This document shows, piece after piece, positions 26,285 to 36,138 of a stretch of DNA of 64,000 bases (the stretch's first letter is position 1; each line of letters begins with the position of its first letter). Source of the stretch: Paraburkholderia sp. Ac-20340 (lineage in GTDB: Bacteria > Pseudomonadota > Gammaproteobacteria > Burkholderiales > Burkholderiaceae); NCBI RefSeq assembly GCF_017104965.1, contig NZ_JAAGPR010000023.1, positions 62,001 to 126,000 on the forward strand. The letters are read 5' to 3'. Both the position numbers and the translations under genes were made by a program. Under the pieces are notes generated by a model, which saw nothing but the letters and a program-made list of their open reading frames with translations, was not told the DNA's origin and did no database searches.

Positions 26285-27781
26285 ATGAACGCAGCGAAAC
26301 CCGAGGCTTCCGCCGTCCAGGTACAGAAGAAAACCGGTCCGCCGATTGGGCTGATTGCGGGCGCCATCGCGCTGGTTGTCGTGATGTTGCTGCCGCTGCC
26401 CGCGAGCCTGCCCGTAGCCGGTCAGCGCATGCTGGCGATCCTCGCGTTCGCCGTGGTCGTATGGCTCACCGAAGCGGTTTCCTATGAAGCCAGCGCCATC
26501 ATCATCACTTCGCTGATGGCCTTTCTCGTGGGCACCGCGCCCACCATCGACGATCCCTCGCAGCTCTACGGCACGTCCAAAGCGATCAGCATGGCGCTGG
26601 CGGGCTTCTCCAATTCCGCGCTCGCGCTGGTGGCGGGCGCGCTGTTCATCTCCGCGGCGATGACCGTGACCGGGCTCGACCGGCGCATCGCGCTCGTCAC
26701 GCTTGCGCTGATCGGCACGACTACGCGGCGCATTCTGATCGGCTCGATTGCGGTGACGATCGTGCTCTCGCTCGTCGTGCCCAGCGCTACCGCGCGCAGC
26801 GCCTGCGTGGTGCCGATCATGGTCGGCGTGATTTCGGCCTTTGGCGTGGACAAGCGCTCGAATATCGCGGCCGGCATCATGATCGTGGTGGCCGAAGCGA
26901 CCAGCATCTGGAACGTCGGCATTCAAACGGCCGCCGCGCAGAATCTGCTGACCGTCGGCTTCATGGACAAGATGCTCGGCGCGCGCGTGACCTGGCTCGA
27001 CTGGCTGATCGCGGGCGCGCCGTGGGCGCTGGCGATGTCGGCGATCCTGCTGGTTCTGGTGCTCAAGATGCTGCCGCCCGAAGCCGATGCCATCGCGGGC
27101 GGCAAGGAAGCCGTCGAAACATCGCTGCGCGAACTCGGTCCCATGACGGGGCCGCAAAAACGCCTGCTGGGCGTCTCCATCGGCCTGCTCTGTTTCTGGG
27201 CGACCGAAGGCAAGCTGCATGCGTTCGACACCACCTCGGTCACGTATGCGGGCCTCGTGCTGCTGCTTCTGCCGCGCTTTGGCGTGATGGACTGGAAGAC
27301 CGTGCAAAGCCGCATTCCGTGGGGCACGGTGATTGTGTTCGGCGTGGGGATCAGTCTGGGCACCGCGCTGCTGACGACCAAGGCCGGCCAGTGGCTCGGC
27401 GACCTCGTTGCGCATCACACGGGACTCGACACCGCCGGGCCGTTCATGACGTTCGCGATCCTCGCGGCGTTTCTGATCGTGATTCACCTCGGTTTTGCCA
27501 GCGCCACGGCGCTCACCTCCGCGATGTTGCCGATCCTGATCGCGGTCCTGCAGTCGATGTCGGGCGATTTCAACCGTCTGGGCATCGCCATGCTGCTCGG
27601 CTTCACGATGAGCTTCGGCTTTATCCTGCCGATCAACGCGCCGCAGAACATGGTCTGCCTCGCCACCGATACCTTCACCGCGCGGCAGTTCGCGCGCGTG
27701 GGCCTCGTGCTGACGATCATCGGCTATCTGTTGCTGCTGCTGTTCGCGGCGACGTGGTGGCGCTGGCTCGGCTGGATCTGA
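26285..27781 (+). CDS. DASS/SLC13-type anion (dicarboxylate) symporter
   Basis: A 498-aa polytopic protein with about 12 hydrophobic spans. SLC13-family landmarks are a first half containing LAFAVVVWLTEAVSYEASAI and a second half with HLGFASATALTSAMLPI and the FILPINAPQNMVCLATDTF stretch. Inward Na+/divalent anion symport (succinate, malate, citrate, sulfate or similar) is the family role; the substrate cannot be assigned. It is preceded by 218 bp without clear promoter boxes and followed by a symmetrical terminator shared with pobA. Confidence 0.88.
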   Translation: MNAAKPEASAVQVQKKTGPPIGLIAGAIALVVVMLLPLPASLPVAGQRMLAILAFAVVVWLTEAVSYEASAIIITSLMAFLVGTAPTIDDPSQLYGTSKAISMALAGFSNSALALVAGALFISAAMTVTGLDRRIALVTLALIGTTTRRILIGSIAVTIVLSLVVPSATARSACVVPIMVGVISAFGVDKRSNIAAGIMIVVAEATSIWNVGIQTAAAQNLLTVGFMDKMLGARVTWLDWLIAGAPWALAMSAILLVLVLKMLPPEADAIAGGKEAVETSLRELGPMTGPQKRLLGVSIGLLCFWATEGKLHAFDTTSVTYAGLVLLLLPRFGVMDWKTVQSRIPWGTVIVFGVGISLGTALLTTKAGQWLGDLVAHHTGLDTAGPFMTFAILAAFLIVIHLGFASATALTSAMLPILIAVLQSMSGDFNRLGIAMLLGFTMSFGFILPINAPQNMVCLATDTFTARQFARVGLVLTIIGYLLLLLFAATWWRWLGWI

Positions 27782-27852
27782 ACTCGCCAGGGAGACCGGA
27801 TGCCGCGCGCCGATCTGGCGGTTGACGGCGCTTTGAAGCCGCCATGCCATGA

Positions 27853-27882
27853 AAAAAGGGGCGCATTTTTGCGCCCCTTTTG
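27853..27882. terminator. bidirectional terminator between the DASS gene and pobA
   Basis: AAAAGGGGCGCA pairs with TGCGCCCCTTTT around a short T-rich loop. A-run and T-run flank the stem, so it serves both converging genes. Confidence 0.85.
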
Positions 27883-27923
27883 CGTTACCGCGGCGTGATC
27901 GCCGCTCAACGAGTGCGAACGGA

Positions 27924-29096
27924 TTACACCGCCACTGCGCCCACGTAGTTTTCGGCCATCGACATCGCGGCTGCGCGCGAGGTCGTCACGTGTTCCAGTT
28001 CCGCGACCTGCAGACGCTGCTCGAACGGCGTGGCGTCGTCGAGGCGGTGCATCATGCGCGTCATCCAGTACGAGAAGTGCTCGGCGCGCCAGATGCGGCG
28101 CAGCGCGGTTTCGCTGTAGGCGTCGAGCAGATCGGTGCGGTTTTCCTTGTAGAACGCGTCGAGCGCCGCGGTCAGCACGCGCACGTCGGAGACGGCCAGA
28201 TTGAGGCCCTTCGCGCCGGTCGGCGGCACGATGTGCGCCGCGTCGCCCGCGAGGAACAGGCGGCCGTGCTGCATCGTCGTCGAAACAAAGCTGCGCATGC
28301 CGACAATGTTCTTCTGGAAAATCTTGCCCTCGACCACCTGATGGCCTTCTTCCGAATCGACACGGGCGTGCATTTCGGCCCAGATGCGGTCGTCGGACCA
28401 GTTATCGACGTTGTCCTTGGGATCGCACTGGAAATACATGCGCTGCACGTTGGGCGAGCGCGTGCTCACCAGCGCGAAGCCGCGATCGTGGCGCGCGTAG
28501 ATCAGTTCGTCCGACGAAGGCGGCGCTTCGACCAGAATGCCGAACCAGCCGAACGGGAACACGCGCTCGTAATCCTGGCGCAGCGCGGCCGGAATCGCGG
28601 CGCGCGAAACGCCCTGCGAGCCGTCGCAACCCATCACGTAATCGCAATGCAGCGTGTGCTGTTCGCCTTCGTGCTCGAAGCGGATCGACGGCGTATCGGT
28701 TTCGATGCCGTGAATCGAGGTGTTCTTGACGCTGAAAAAGAGCTTGCCGTCCGCCGCCACGCGCGCCGCGACGAGATCCTTGAGCACTTCGTGCTGCGCA
28801 TAGACCGTGATGGCCTTGCCCGTGAGTTCGGTCAGATCGATCCGGCGGCGCTTGCCTTCGAAAGCCAGTTCGAAGCCATGATGCAGCGCGCCTTCGGCCT
28901 TCATGCGGGCGCCGACGCCGGCTTCGGTCAGCACATCCATCGTGCCCTGTTCGAGCACACCCGCGCGGATCGTCGATTCGATTTGCTCGCGGCTACGCGT
29001 TTCGAGCACGACCGAGTCGATGCCGCGCAGATGCAGAAGATGGGAAAGAAGCAGGCCCGCAGGCCCCGCGCCGATGATGCCAACCTGGGTGCGCAT
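27924..29096 (-). CDS. pobA: 4-hydroxybenzoate 3-monooxygenase
   Basis: The ATG at 29096 gives 390 aa, close to the family length of about 394. It is a class A FAD monooxygenase: VGIIGAGPAGLLLSHLL binds the ADP part of FAD, CDYVMGCDG is the shared FAD/NADPH motif, and GRLFLAGDAAHIVPPTGAKG is the second FAD site. Overall it reads like PobA (RAGVLEQGTMDVL, FGILVEAPP). The enzyme makes protocatechuate from 4-hydroxybenzoate using NADPH and O2. The usual divergent pobR regulator is not beside it; trehalase is. An 8-bp dyad lies 68-108 bp upstream. Confidence 0.95.
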   Translation of the reverse strand: MRTQVGIIGAGPAGLLLSHLLHLRGIDSVVLETRSREQIESTIRAGVLEQGTMDVLTEAGVGARMKAEGALHHGFELAFEGKRRRIDLTELTGKAITVYAQHEVLKDLVAARVAADGKLFFSVKNTSIHGIETDTPSIRFEHEGEQHTLHCDYVMGCDGSQGVSRAAIPAALRQDYERVFPFGWFGILVEAPPSSDELIYARHDRGFALVSTRSPNVQRMYFQCDPKDNVDNWSDDRIWAEMHARVDSEEGHQVVEGKIFQKNIVGMRSFVSTTMQHGRLFLAGDAAHIVPPTGAKGLNLAVSDVRVLTAALDAFYKENRTDLLDAYSETALRRIWRAEHFSYWMTRMMHRLDDATPFEQRLQVAELEHVTTSRAAAMSMAENYVGAVAV

Positions 29097-29163
29097 GATG
29101 GTGTCTCCATGTTTGCGTGTTGATTTTTCGCAAGTTTGGCTGCGGCAGGCTGTATCGCGCAAT

Positions 29164-29204
29164 GCGATATCGAGAATAGGTACTATCCTGATTTGAGATA
29201 TCGC
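29164..29204. promoter_or_regulatory. inverted repeat in the pobA-treA intergenic region
   Basis: GCGATATC (29164-29171) and GATATCGC (29197-29204) are exact inverted copies 25 nt apart. The interval would hold promoter elements for pobA. This is a plausible operator pair for a dimeric regulator, but it is seen only once. Confidence 0.4.
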
Positions 29205-29366
29205 TCGATGGCGCGCCGGGCGGAAGCACAGCCTCGCAAACTCGATTCGCGCGCAACGATCTCAAAGCGGGGCGGAATGGAAATTGCTGCGCCACAGCGG
29301 TTTGCCGGCGACACGGTCGCGCGCCGGCAAGCGCCCTTCCACCGACAATCACCGCGAGCCACGCCG

Positions 29367-31157
29367 ATGCCGTTTTCAAGCCTGAGCGCCCAGCGCCTGT
29401 CCATGCCGGATTTTTTCCACCACGCCGCAGCGCTGATCGTCGCCCTGCCGCTCGCCTGCGCGGCGCCGCTCGCGAGCGCGCAAACCGCCGCGCCGCAGAC
29501 AGCCTCCGCGCCCGCGCCCCAGCAGGAATTACAAAGCCCGCAAAGCCCACAAGCCGCACCGAAGCCGCCCTCGGAGCTTTTCGGCCAGCTTTATCGCGAT
29601 GTCGAACTCGCCCAGGTCTTTCCGGACAGCAAAACGTTCGCTGACATGGAGCCGAATACCACGCCCGCGAAAATCGTTTCAGAGTACGAAATCTGGAGCG
29701 CGCGCAACGCCGGCATCACCGATCCCGACGCGCGCAAAACCGCACTGCGCGCCTTCGTTGCGCAGTATTTTTCCGATCGGAAACCAAGCGAGGATCACTA
29801 TGTTTCCGATCCGAATCAGGACGTCGTGAGCCACATCGATACGCTCTGGGACGTGCTGCGCCGCAACCCCGACACCACCCAGCAGCCGTACTCGTCGCTG
29901 CTGCCGCTGCCCAGACCGTACGTCGTGCCCGGCGGGCGCTTCAACGAGATTTACTACTGGGATTCGTACTTCATCATGCTCGGTCTGGAAGCGAGCGGGC
30001 GGCACGATCTGACGCGCGACGAACTCGATAATTTCGCTACCCTGATCGATCGCTACGGCCATATTCCGAACGGCAACCGCAGCTATTACCTGAGCCGTTC
30101 GCAGCCGCCGTTTTTCGCGCAGATGGTGGCGCTGATCGCGCGCCGCGACGGCGACGCCACCTATGTGCGCTATCTGCCCGAACTGCGCAAGGAATACGAC
30201 TACTGGATGGCGGGCGCAGACGCGCTCAAGCCCGGCGACGCCACGCGCCACGTCGTACGTCTGGACGACGGCACGCTGCTCAACCGCTACTGGGACGCGC
30301 GCGACACGCCACGCGACGAGTCGTATCGCGAAGACGTGCTGACCGCGCAAAGCGCGCCACAACGCGCCGCGCCCGAACTCTGGCGCAATCTGCGCGCGGG
30401 CGGCGAAACCGGCTGGGATTTCAGCTCGCGCTGGCTGGCCGATAACCGCACGCTCGCGACCATCGACATCACCTCGCTCGTGCCCGTCGATCTGAATGCG
30501 CTGCTGGTCGATCTCGAACGTGCGCTCGCCAGGGCCTACGGCATGGAAGGCAACGCGGCCCAAGCGCAGCAGATGAGCGAGCGTGCGCAGCAACGCGCGG
30601 CCGCGATCGGCCGAGTGCTCTGGGACCCGCAACTGCACGCCTTCAGCGACTACGATTTCGTGCACCGCACGCTCACGCACCGGCTCACGGCGGCGACGGT
30701 TTATCCGCTTTACACGGGCGTGGCCACGCGCTCGCAGGCGCATCAGGTGGCGGGCGCGGTGCGCGCCGGGCTGCTGCGCCCCGGGGGTCTCGCGACCACC
30801 CAGGTGGCGAGCGGCCAGCAATGGGATGAGCCGAACGGCTGGGCGCCGCTGCAATACCTGGCCGTGACGGGCTTGCGCCGCTATGGCGAAAACGCGCTTG
30901 CGCAGACCATCGCCACGCGCTGGATCGCGACCAACCTCGTCTACTACCAGCGCACGCACAAACTGGTCGAAAAGTACGACGTGAGCGCGGCGGCGGCGAA
31001 GGCATCGTCGGCGGGTGGCGGGGAATATCCGCTGCAGGACGGTTTCGGCTGGACCAATGGCGTGCTGCGCGCGCTGCTGACGATGTATCCGCATACGGAA
31101 AGCACGCCGGCTGTGCGGGCGTCGAGTGTGCCGAAGGCTGCGGTTCCGGCTCGCTAG
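29367..31157 (+). CDS. treA: periplasmic alpha,alpha-trehalase (GH37)
   Basis: The start is uncertain: ATG 29367 (596 aa) or 29403. Both give an export signal with an LIVALPLACAAPLASAQ core. The mature enzyme has both GH37 signatures, PGGRFNEIYYWDSY and QWDEPNGWAP. It splits trehalose into two glucose units in the periplasm. Family length is about 550 aa, with an Ala/Pro/Gln-rich linker after the signal accounting for the excess. It is divergent from pobA with no obvious metabolic link, so the two probably only share the intergenic region. Confidence 0.94.
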   Translation: MPFSSLSAQRLSMPDFFHHAAALIVALPLACAAPLASAQTAAPQTASAPAPQQELQSPQSPQAAPKPPSELFGQLYRDVELAQVFPDSKTFADMEPNTTPAKIVSEYEIWSARNAGITDPDARKTALRAFVAQYFSDRKPSEDHYVSDPNQDVVSHIDTLWDVLRRNPDTTQQPYSSLLPLPRPYVVPGGRFNEIYYWDSYFIMLGLEASGRHDLTRDELDNFATLIDRYGHIPNGNRSYYLSRSQPPFFAQMVALIARRDGDATYVRYLPELRKEYDYWMAGADALKPGDATRHVVRLDDGTLLNRYWDARDTPRDESYREDVLTAQSAPQRAAPELWRNLRAGGETGWDFSSRWLADNRTLATIDITSLVPVDLNALLVDLERALARAYGMEGNAAQAQQMSERAQQRAAAIGRVLWDPQLHAFSDYDFVHRTLTHRLTAATVYPLYTGVATRSQAHQVAGAVRAGLLRPGGLATTQVASGQQWDEPNGWAPLQYLAVTGLRRYGENALAQTIATRWIATNLVYYQRTHKLVEKYDVSAAAAKASSAGGGEYPLQDGFGWTNGVLRALLTMYPHTESTPAVRASSVPKAAVPAR

Positions 31158-31433
31158 AACCGTCACGGCAACAGCCACAGCACCGCACAGGCATGACGCG
31201 TGCGCGACCCACACTATGCCAGTTGAGTCGCGCACCGCTCCCGCAGCGCAGCATCGATCATGCCAATGTGCGGTTTTTGGCGCTTTTTCGGCGCTTTCCG
31301 GCCTGCTGGCGTGGTGCAAGCCGCCTCGCATCGGCGTATGCTCGAACGTACCCGCTTGAACCCCTCCGCAGAGCGATCTGCATGCTGTACGCCGGCTTGG
31401 GCCGTGCGCAACGCGATGGAAGATGGAACCGCG

Positions 31434-32444
31434 ATGAACGCCTCCGCTCCCGCTCCTGGCGCCCCCGGCGCCCCCAGTGCCCCGCAACCCCACGCGGGCC
31501 CCAGACACGACTCCTCAGCCGGCCCGCGCATCACGGTCGTCGTGCTCACGCGCAATCACGTGCGCCAGACCGTCGATACGGTCGCGCGCCTGACCGCCTT
31601 GCCCGAACGTCCCCATGTGATCGTCGCGGATAACGGCTCGTCCGATTCCACCGTCGGCCTGCTGGCCTCGCTGTTTCCGCAGGTGCGTATCGTCCAGTGT
31701 CTGGGCGATCGCGGCATGGCGGGCTTCAATCGCGCCGTCACGCTCGCCCCCACCGAATATGTCGCCTGCTGCGACGACAGCACCTGGTTCGCGCCCGGCG
31801 CGCTCGCCTGCGCGACGCTCTGGCTCGACGAACATCCGCAGGTGGGCGTGCTCAATGCGCGCGTGGTCGGCCACGACGAACGCGAAATCCACCCGGCCTG
31901 CCTGATGCTCAACGCCACCTCGCCCGGCGACGACGATTTGCCCGGCCCGGCGCTCGCGAGCTATATGCCGGGCGCCTGCATCTTCCGCACCGCGGTGTTC
32001 CGCGCGCTCGGCGGCTACGAAGAACGGCTCTCGCACGGCGGCGCGGAAGAACTCGCGGCGCTCGACGTACTCGCCGCCGGCCATGCGATCGTCTATTGCG
32101 AATCGGCGCTCGCGCACCGCGAACCGCTCTACCGCTGGCTCACGCGCGCGCAGCACTGCACGCACGCGCGCAATGCCGCGTGGGTCGCGTGGATGCGCCT
32201 GCCGATGCGCGATGCGCTCGCCGCCACCGGCCGCGCGCTGGTGGTGTTCGCGCGCCAGCGCTCGCTCGGCCCGGCCGGCTTCGCGCTGTTTCGCGGCGCA
32301 TTCTGGACCTGGCGCCGCCGCCGCGTGGCCCCGGCACATGTCGTGCTGCTCTTGCGGCAAGTGCGCCGCGCCGAGCGTCTGGTGCGCGCCGGCATACCCG
32401 CCATGGCCGAAAAGTACGACCGCGCCGGACAACGCGCGTGGTAA
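31434..32444 (+). CDS. glycosyltransferase family 2 (rhamnosyltransferase-like)
   Basis: The ATG at 31434, with GGAA a few bases upstream, gives 336 aa; another ATG at 31416 is possible. After a Pro/Ala-rich N-terminus the GT-A fold starts with RITVVVLTRNH, then VIVADNGSSDSTVGLL and ACCDDSTWFAPGAL, where the DD pair sits at the place of the DxD metal site. The acceptor half contains YMPGACIFRTAVFRALGGYEERL. The C-terminal 90 residues are Arg-rich. It would transfer a sugar to a cell-surface glycan or lipid; donor and acceptor are unknown. It is followed after 93 nt by a histidine kinase. Confidence 0.82.
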   Translation: MNASAPAPGAPGAPSAPQPHAGPRHDSSAGPRITVVVLTRNHVRQTVDTVARLTALPERPHVIVADNGSSDSTVGLLASLFPQVRIVQCLGDRGMAGFNRAVTLAPTEYVACCDDSTWFAPGALACATLWLDEHPQVGVLNARVVGHDEREIHPACLMLNATSPGDDDLPGPALASYMPGACIFRTAVFRALGGYEERLSHGGAEELAALDVLAAGHAIVYCESALAHREPLYRWLTRAQHCTHARNAAWVAWMRLPMRDALAATGRALVVFARQRSLGPAGFALFRGAFWTWRRRRVAPAHVVLLLRQVRRAERLVRAGIPAMAEKYDRAGQRAW

Positions 32445-32537
32445 GCTGCGCGGCGCCAAAGTGTAAGTGACAGTAACAGGCGATGGCGCACGGCCGTCAC
32501 TTGTGCTCCTTGTGCTCTTTCCCGATTACGAAGGACC

Positions 32538-34532
32538 ATGACGACGCCCGATTCCTCGTTGCCACCCGATGCCGGCCTGTCCGCCGAAGGCCATAGCGGA
32601 CGCCGCTTCGAAGCGCTCGTGCAGCCCATCGAGGATTACGCGATCTTTCTGCTCGACCCGCGTGGCCATGTGGTGAGCTGGAACCGGGGCGCGGCCCGCA
32701 TCAAGGGCTTCGAAGCGCACGAAATCATCGGCCAGCATTTTTCCCGTTTCTATACCGACGAAGCCAACGCCCGCCGCTGGCCCGAGCACGAGCTGGAGCA
32801 GGCCGCCCTGCATGGCCGCTTCAACGACGAAGGCTGGCGCGTGCGCAAGGACGGCTCGATGTTCTGGGCCAATGTGGTGATTACGGCGCTGCGCGAGCAC
32901 GACGGCTCGCTCGCCGGTTTCGCCAAGATCACGCGCGATCTCACGGCGGAACGCCGTCAGGTGGAAGCGCTGCGTCTCTCGGAGGAACGCTTTCGCCTGC
33001 TGGTGGAAAGCGTCAGCGATTACGCGATCTTCATGCTCGACGCCCAGGGCCGCGTGGTGAGCTGGAATAGCGGCGCGACCAACCTCAAGGGCTACCGGCC
33101 CGCCGAAATCATCGGCCAGCATTTTTCGGTGTTTTATCCCGCCGATGACATCGCCGCCGACGCGCCCGGCCGTGAATTACGCCGCGCCGCCGAACTGGGC
33201 CGCTGCGTCAACGAAGGCTGGCGCGTGCGCAAGGACGGTTCGATGTTCTGGGCCAACGTCACGCTCACGGCGGTTCACGACGCGCACGGCCGCCTGACCG
33301 GCTTCGCCAAGGTCACGCGCGACATGACCGAAAGCCGTCGCACCGACGAACTCGAGCATTCGAGCGAGCAGATGAAGCAGTTCCTCGCCATGCTCGCGCA
33401 CGAACTGCGCAACCCGCTCGCGCCGGTGCGCAACGCCGTCGCCACGATGCGTCTGATGACGGCGCAAAGCCCCGAAATCGAGCGCGCACGCGACCTGATC
33501 GATCGCCAGATCGTCCATCTCACGCGCCTTGTCGACGATCTGCTCGACGTGGGCCGCATCACCTCGGGCAAGATCGAACTGCGCGAAGCGCCGATCGATC
33601 TGCGCGAAGTGGTCAAGGATGCGCTCGAAGCGGCGCAGCCCTTCACCGCCGCGCGCGGCCAGCGCGTGGAAGCGCTGCTGCCCGCCGCGCCGCTGCCGAT
33701 GACCGGCGATCACACGCGACTCGTGCAGGTTTTGCAGAACCTGCTGCACAACGCCTCGAAGTTTTCGCCGCCGCAGAGCCGCATTAGCGTCGAAGTGCAG
33801 ACGGCCGGGCGCGGCGTGCAGATCCAGGTGCGCGACGAAGGACGCGGCCTGCGCCCGGAATCCTTCGAAACGATTTTTGGCCTGTTCAGCCAGGATCGAT
33901 CGATGCCGGGTCCGGTCGAAAACGGTCTGGGTATCGGCCTGATGCTGTGCCGCTCGCTGGTCGAACTGCACGGCGGCACGATTTCCGCGACCAGCGCGGG
34001 GATCGACGCGGGCAGCACCTTCACGATCCGTCTGCCGCTCGAACGCACCAGCGCCACACACGCCGATCTGCCCGCCGAAGGACTGATCAGCACGGTGGGC
34101 CAGCCGGTGCTCATGCACGACGAATCGCTGCCGCTGCGTGTGCTGGTAGTGGACGACAACCGCGATTCCGCCGATAGCCTCGCGATGCTGCTCGAACTGA
34201 AAGGCCATGACGTGCGCGTGGCCTATAGCGCGATCCAGGCGCGCGAATTGGCCGAGCGCTTCACGCCCGACGCCGCGCTGATCGACATCGCCATGCCCGA
34301 GATCGACGGTTACGCCGCGCTGCGTGACCTGCGCACGCTGGAGGCGCTCGGACACACGCTGTTCGCGGCGATGACGGGCTTCGGCCAGGCCGCCGATATC
34401 GAACTCACGCGCGCGGCGGGCTTCGAAATGCACCTCGTCAAGCCGGTGGATGTCACGCTGTTCGACGAAGTGCTCGCACGCGCGGCCGCGCGGCGCGCGG
34501 CGCGTGTGGGCTGGGTGACACTGCCGCGCTGA
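32538..34532 (+). CDS. hybrid sensor histidine kinase with two PAS domains
   Basis: A 664-aa soluble protein with GAAGGACC before the ATG. Order: PAS-1 (about 24-138), PAS-2 (about 151-266), HisKA with His288 in FLAMLAHELRNPLAPV, HATPase (N box LLHNASKF, G boxes DEGRGL and GLGIGLML) and a C-terminal receiver (VLVVDDNRDSA, phospho-acceptor Asp583, Lys in HLVKPVD). The two PAS domains are near copies, sharing EGWRVRKDGSMFWANV. No membrane span is present, so the signal is intracellular, perhaps redox or a ligand. No cognate regulator gene is adjacent. Confidence 0.93.
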   Translation: MTTPDSSLPPDAGLSAEGHSGRRFEALVQPIEDYAIFLLDPRGHVVSWNRGAARIKGFEAHEIIGQHFSRFYTDEANARRWPEHELEQAALHGRFNDEGWRVRKDGSMFWANVVITALREHDGSLAGFAKITRDLTAERRQVEALRLSEERFRLLVESVSDYAIFMLDAQGRVVSWNSGATNLKGYRPAEIIGQHFSVFYPADDIAADAPGRELRRAAELGRCVNEGWRVRKDGSMFWANVTLTAVHDAHGRLTGFAKVTRDMTESRRTDELEHSSEQMKQFLAMLAHELRNPLAPVRNAVATMRLMTAQSPEIERARDLIDRQIVHLTRLVDDLLDVGRITSGKIELREAPIDLREVVKDALEAAQPFTAARGQRVEALLPAAPLPMTGDHTRLVQVLQNLLHNASKFSPPQSRISVEVQTAGRGVQIQVRDEGRGLRPESFETIFGLFSQDRSMPGPVENGLGIGLMLCRSLVELHGGTISATSAGIDAGSTFTIRLPLERTSATHADLPAEGLISTVGQPVLMHDESLPLRVLVVDDNRDSADSLAMLLELKGHDVRVAYSAIQARELAERFTPDAALIDIAMPEIDGYAALRDLRTLEALGHTLFAAMTGFGQAADIELTRAAGFEMHLVKPVDVTLFDEVLARAAARRAARVGWVTLPR

Positions 34533-34575
34533 ATCTGTGCTGAATCTGCGCTGAGCGTGCGCTTGACAGCATGCC

Positions 34576-35409
34576 TTACGGCATCACCGGCACGAAATCC
34601 CGATACTCGATCTCCGGCCCGCGCACCAGAATCGCGGTGGATTCGGGCACTTCGGCCCACGCTTCCGGCAGATCGACGATCGGCTCGGACACCAGCAGAT
34701 AGGCATCCTCGCCCACCGCCGCAATGCGCGGATCGTCGGGATACAACTCGCGCAGATGCTTGAACGAGGTGCTGTGAAAGAGCGAGCGGGAATTACGCTC
34801 GCTCGAATAACGCACGGCCACGATCTGCTCGCCGTCGCTGGCGAACACCGTCATGTTGAGCGCCGGCTCGATACCGTGATTCTTCGCGACCGCCTCGACA
34901 AAACCGGCCATGCGTTCGAGCGCCAGCACGGGATCGAGTTCGAGCCCGAAGGTCATCGCCAGATAGAACATCACTTCGGAATCGGTCGATCCTTCGAGCG
35001 CATTGAAGCGGCCCGGATCGATCGCCAGCAGCAATTCGCGCCGCACGAGCGGAAAACTGTGAATCAAACCATTGTGAGCAAACATCCAGCGCCGATGCCG
35101 GAACGGATGGCAATTGGTCTCCTGCACCGGCGTGTTGGTGGCGGCGCGCACGTGCGCGACGAACATCGGCGCATGCACGGCGCGCGCCAGTTCGCGCAGA
35201 TTGCGGTCGTTCCATGCCGGATGCACGCTGCGATAGCGGTACGGAATATCGTGCGGATTCTGATACCAGCCGATGCCGAAACCGTCGCCGTTCGTGGTGG
35301 TCGCGCCGAGCGTCGAATGCAGGCTCTGGTCGATCAGCGAATGGCGCGCGCGAAACAGCACGGCTTCGAGCGAAATCGGATTACCCGTGTAAGCAAGCCA
35401 GCGGCACAT
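34576..35409 (-). CDS. class II glutamine amidotransferase (YafJ/EgtC-like)
   Basis: The ATG at 35409 is chosen because it makes Cys2 the N-terminal nucleophile after Met removal (MCRWLAYTG), as in Ntn-type amidotransferases. The 277-aa protein has FVAHVRAATN, then NCHPFRHRRWMFAHNG and GSTDSEVMFYLAM, the glutamine-site motifs of this group. It is a stand-alone glutaminase-like domain; the partner and product are unknown. EgtC (ergothioneine) is a relative, but no other egt gene is nearby. It is followed by marC on the same strand, upstream. Confidence 0.88.
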   Translation of the reverse strand: MCRWLAYTGNPISLEAVLFRARHSLIDQSLHSTLGATTTNGDGFGIGWYQNPHDIPYRYRSVHPAWNDRNLRELARAVHAPMFVAHVRAATNTPVQETNCHPFRHRRWMFAHNGLIHSFPLVRRELLLAIDPGRFNALEGSTDSEVMFYLAMTFGLELDPVLALERMAGFVEAVAKNHGIEPALNMTVFASDGEQIVAVRYSSERNSRSLFHSTSFKHLRELYPDDPRIAAVGEDAYLLVSEPIVDLPEAWAEVPESTAILVRGPEIEYRDFVPVMP

Positions 35410-35457
35410 CGTTGTCTCCATCGATGAGATTGACGGCCGGCCGCGTCCGCGCGCCGG

Positions 35458-36138
35458 TCAGTTCGCTGCGTGCAGCCCGGCAATCGGCGTAAGAAAGCCG
35501 GTCAGGCCGGTCAAGATGATCTGCACACCGATACACAGCAACAGGAACGACGACACGCGCATGGCCACGCGCGTGCCCTCCACGCCCAGGTAATGCGCGA
35601 GACGCGCGGCGCGGCTGTAGACGTAGTAAATCACCAGCACGACGAGCAGCGAAATCACCACCGAAGCGATGCTCGACAGCAGCCACGCCGAGAGTTTGTG
35701 CGTACGGTTCGCGTTCAGCGCGATGGCCGTGGCGATCGAACCGGGACCGGTGGTGAGCGGCACCGTCAGCGGAAAGAAAGCCTTGCCGCTCGCCGACCAC
35801 GAACTGACCGGCTTGACCGCCGGGTCGCTCGCGGCGGGCGGTTCCGGCTCGGGCGCGTTGAGCATCTGCCAGCCGCTCACGGCCACGGCAAGACCGCCGC
35901 CGATACGCAACGCTTCCATCGAAATACCGAAGAAATGCAGGATCGGCGTGCCGACAAAAAACGCCGCGAGCAGCACGAAACCTGCATTGGTGGCGACGCG
36001 TTTGGCGAGCAGGCGGCGCTCTTCGTCGGTGAGCGTGGCCGTGCGATCGAGAAAGACAAAGGCGATGCCGATGGGGTTGATGATGCTGATCAGTCCGGTG
36101 AAACCGAACAGAATGTCTGAAATCAGGCTCTCGATCAT
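35458..36138 (-). CDS. MarC family integral membrane protein
   Basis: The ATG at 36138 gives 227 aa with about six membrane spans. MarC landmarks are LISIINPIGIAFVFL near the N-terminus and PLTVPLTTGPGSIATAIAL in the middle. A Pro-rich loop (PEPEPPAASDPAVKP) separates the halves and is longer than in many relatives. The family's role is unsettled; involvement in multiple antibiotic resistance was proposed and later disputed. It is divergent from the DUF3311/SSS pair. Confidence 0.88.
   Translation of the reverse strand: MIESLISDILFGFTGLISIINPIGIAFVFLDRTATLTDEERRLLAKRVATNAGFVLLAAFFVGTPILHFFGISMEALRIGGGLAVAVSGWQMLNAPEPEPPAASDPAVKPVSSWSASGKAFFPLTVPLTTGPGSIATAIALNANRTHKLSAWLLSSIASVVISLLVVLVIYYVYSRAARLAHYLGVEGTRVAMRVSSFLLLCIGVQIILTGLTGFLTPIAGLHAAN

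Noticed and set aside
29679..31508. 609-codon minus-strand frame opposite treA
   Set aside because: treA has both GH37 signatures; the antisense frame has none and no ribosome site.
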